A stretch of 64,000 bases of DNA from Adhaeribacter aquaticus DSM 16391 (GTDB lineage Bacteria; Bacteroidota; Bacteroidia; Cytophagales; Hymenobacteraceae). This document shows positions 62,667 to 64,000 of this stretch, piece after piece (position 1 is the first letter of the stretch; each line of letters starts with the position of its first letter). The notes beneath the pieces are model-generated. The model was not told where the DNA came from. It saw only the letters and a list, made by a program, of their open reading frames with translations, and did not search any database. Where the stretch lies: assembly GCF_000473365.1 (NCBI RefSeq), contig NZ_KI421517.1, positions 558,001 through 622,000 on the forward strand. Reading direction: 5' to 3'. The position numbers and the translations under genes are program-made.

Positions 62667-64000
62667 ATGAGCACAACATCTATCTGGAGTAACCGTTCGG
62701 AAGAAACTTCCTTTCCAACTTTAACCAATGATATTACAGTGGACGTGGCTATAATTGGCGGTGGCATAACCGGCATTACTGCTGCTTCTATTTTAGCTAA
62801 GGCCGGTAAAAGAGTTGCTGTCTTAGAAGCTTGGCAGGTTGCCAAAGGCACTACCGGCTCCTCCACTGGCAATCTATATGCTCCAGTTGGGGAACGGTTG
62901 CATACCGTCGAAACAAAGTTTAATCAGGAGGTATTGGAAAAGGTGGCCGCTTCCCGTTCGGCAGCCATAGACTTTATCCAGAAACAGGTACAGGATTACC
63001 AGCTAGATTGTGATTTTGAAAGAGTACCCTGGTTTTTCTTTACTGAACCCGGCGAAAATGACTTGAATGTGGAAGAAGAAAGAAAAGCTGTAAAAAGAGC
63101 AGGCTTACCCATAAGTGAAGAGGTTCCGGCCAATTTTCCTTTTACTACGGACTCTTTTTTTTATGTACCGAACCAGGCCCAGTTTAATCCCCTGCGGTAT
63201 ACTCAATTACTCGCTAAAAAAATTGAAAGCCCTACCTGTCAGATATACGAAAATACGAAAGCCGTAGAATTTAATAACGGCTCTCCTTGCACCGTACGCA
63301 CCGAAAATGGTCATACCGTTACAGCCAACCAAATAATTATGGCTACGCATACGCCAAAAGGCATTTACGGTGTGCACACCACCATGGGGCCTTACCGCGA
63401 GTATGCCATTGCCGCTCGGTTAAAAGAGCCTTATCCAAACCCAGGTATATACTGGAACATGCGCATGATGCAGCACCTTTCTATCCGGACTTATACCGAC
63501 CAAACCGGCACCTATTTATTGATGCTGGGCGAGAAACATAAAGTGGGTCAGAAAGAACATAACGAAGAAAATTACCAAAAGCTAATAGAATACATCCGCA
63601 CCCGCTTTTCCGTTGACTCCATTGCCTTTACCTGGTCGGCCCAGAATTACAAACCTTCGGATAGCTTACCTTTTATTGGGCCAGACGGGAAAAATTCTAA
63701 CATTTACATTGCCACCGGTTTCTCGGCTGACGGCTTAACGTATGGTACACTAGCGGCCATGATTATTGCCGATCAGATCCAGGGCATTGACAATCCGTGG
63801 GGAAAAATTTACGACGCCAACAGGTTTACCCCGGTGGCTTCAGCATTAAAATTTGCGAAAGAAAATATAAATGTGGCTTATGAACTGGCTAAGGATTATT
63901 TAACCGGTGGCGATGCTGATAAATTTAATGAAATTAAGCCAGGCGAAGGCGCAACTGTTGGCGTAGGAACAGGACAAGTAGCAGCTTACCGCGACGAACA
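62667..64000 (+). CDS. FAD-dependent oxidoreductase (DAO family), start of gene, cut by the right edge
   Basis: An ATG at 62667 opens a frame that is still open at 64000 (444 codons). The N-terminus VDVAIIGGGITGITAASILA is the FAD-binding dinucleotide fold, followed by a DAO-type substrate domain; PFIGPDGKNSNIYIATGFSADGLTYGT is the C-terminal FAD motif. In this family a Rieske iron-sulfur domain often follows, and GEGATVGVGTGQVAAYRDE at the edge would be the linker; that part is not visible. Two upstream ATG codons at 62636 and 62642 are out of frame. Substrate unknown. Confidence 0.9.
   Translation, partial: MSTTSIWSNRSEETSFPTLTNDITVDVAIIGGGITGITAASILAKAGKRVAVLEAWQVAKGTTGSSTGNLYAPVGERLHTVETKFNQEVLEKVAASRSAAIDFIQKQVQDYQLDCDFERVPWFFFTEPGENDLNVEEERKAVKRAGLPISEEVPANFPFTTDSFFYVPNQAQFNPLRYTQLLAKKIESPTCQIYENTKAVEFNNGSPCTVRTENGHTVTANQIIMATHTPKGIYGVHTTMGPYREYAIAARLKEPYPNPGIYWNMRMMQHLSIRTYTDQTGTYLLMLGEKHKVGQKEHNEENYQKLIEYIRTRFSVDSIAFTWSAQNYKPSDSLPFIGPDGKNSNIYIATGFSADGLTYGTLAAMIIADQIQGIDNPWGKIYDANRFTPVASALKFAKENINVAYELAKDYLTGGDADKFNEIKPGEGATVGVGTGQVAAYRDE

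Overview
The window looks like a chromosomal segment of a Bacteroidota bacterium, most likely a member of the Cytophagales close to Hymenobacteraceae such as Adhaeribacter or Pontibacter; the exact genus is an inference. The signs are: many genes preceded by the Bacteroidota -7 promoter element TAnnTTTG, with few Shine-Dalgarno sequences; a Rho factor with a long Arg/Asn/Gln/Pro-rich insert; the rpmG-DUF4295-ftsY cluster; BT_3928-family and DUF1599 genes beside folP-cdaA; bacillithiol synthesis (bshC); an OmpA protein with thrombospondin type 3 repeats; and many Sec-exported barrel or lipoprotein genes. I see no rRNA, tRNA, CRISPR array, prophage or transposase gene.

Layout. 1-9.4 kb: the N-terminal part of a class A penicillin-binding protein (cut by the left edge), a membrane-associated methyltransferase with a UbiA prenyltransferase, rho, serS, and a polX-glycosyltransferase 9 operon whose PolX has lost its polymerase catalytic residues. 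9.4-21.3 kb: small secreted and EVE-domain genes, the pyrR-pyrB pyrimidine operon, an OmpA/TSP3 outer-membrane protein, a TolC-like protein, an X-Pro aminopeptidase, a glycosyltransferase 4 and an M16 peptidase. 21.4-33.7 kb: an O-methyltransferase, a LysM lytic transglycosylase, an MFS exporter, a lipoprotein nucleoside hydrolase, dnaE, an Mrr-type restriction endonuclease set between clusters of palindromes, and a PAP2 phosphatase.

34-47.5 kb: a tandem pair of secreted paralogues of unknown function, thioredoxin, a PorT-like barrel, an exported VOC protein, a 59-residue lipoprotein, a fatty-acid-hydroxylase-like membrane protein, shikimate kinase, the DUF1599-BT_3928-permease operon divergent from folP-cdaA (folate and c-di-AMP), a proline-rich repeat protein, a DUF3891 protein and a barrel protein. 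47.6-64 kb: DUF4403 lipoprotein, BrkB/YihY protein, an 850-base gene-poor stretch carrying a strong small-RNA candidate, rlmN, a thioesterase, mnmD, a second DUF3891 protein, the bshC-5-FTHF cyclo-ligase operon, the rpmG-DUF4295-ftsY-lipoprotein-rimO operon, a glycosyltransferase 2, and the start of an FAD-dependent oxidoreductase cut by the right edge.

Most of the window is housekeeping and envelope biology. The most unusual items are the structured RNA candidate at about 51.95-52.17 kb, the polymerase-dead PolX, the palindrome-flanked Mrr gene, the six-repeat proline-rich protein, the secreted paralogue pair, and a pyrR operon whose leader looks too short for classical attenuation. Where an upstream in-frame start codon lies inside or upstream of a TAnnTTTG element, I moved the start to the next ATG and say so.
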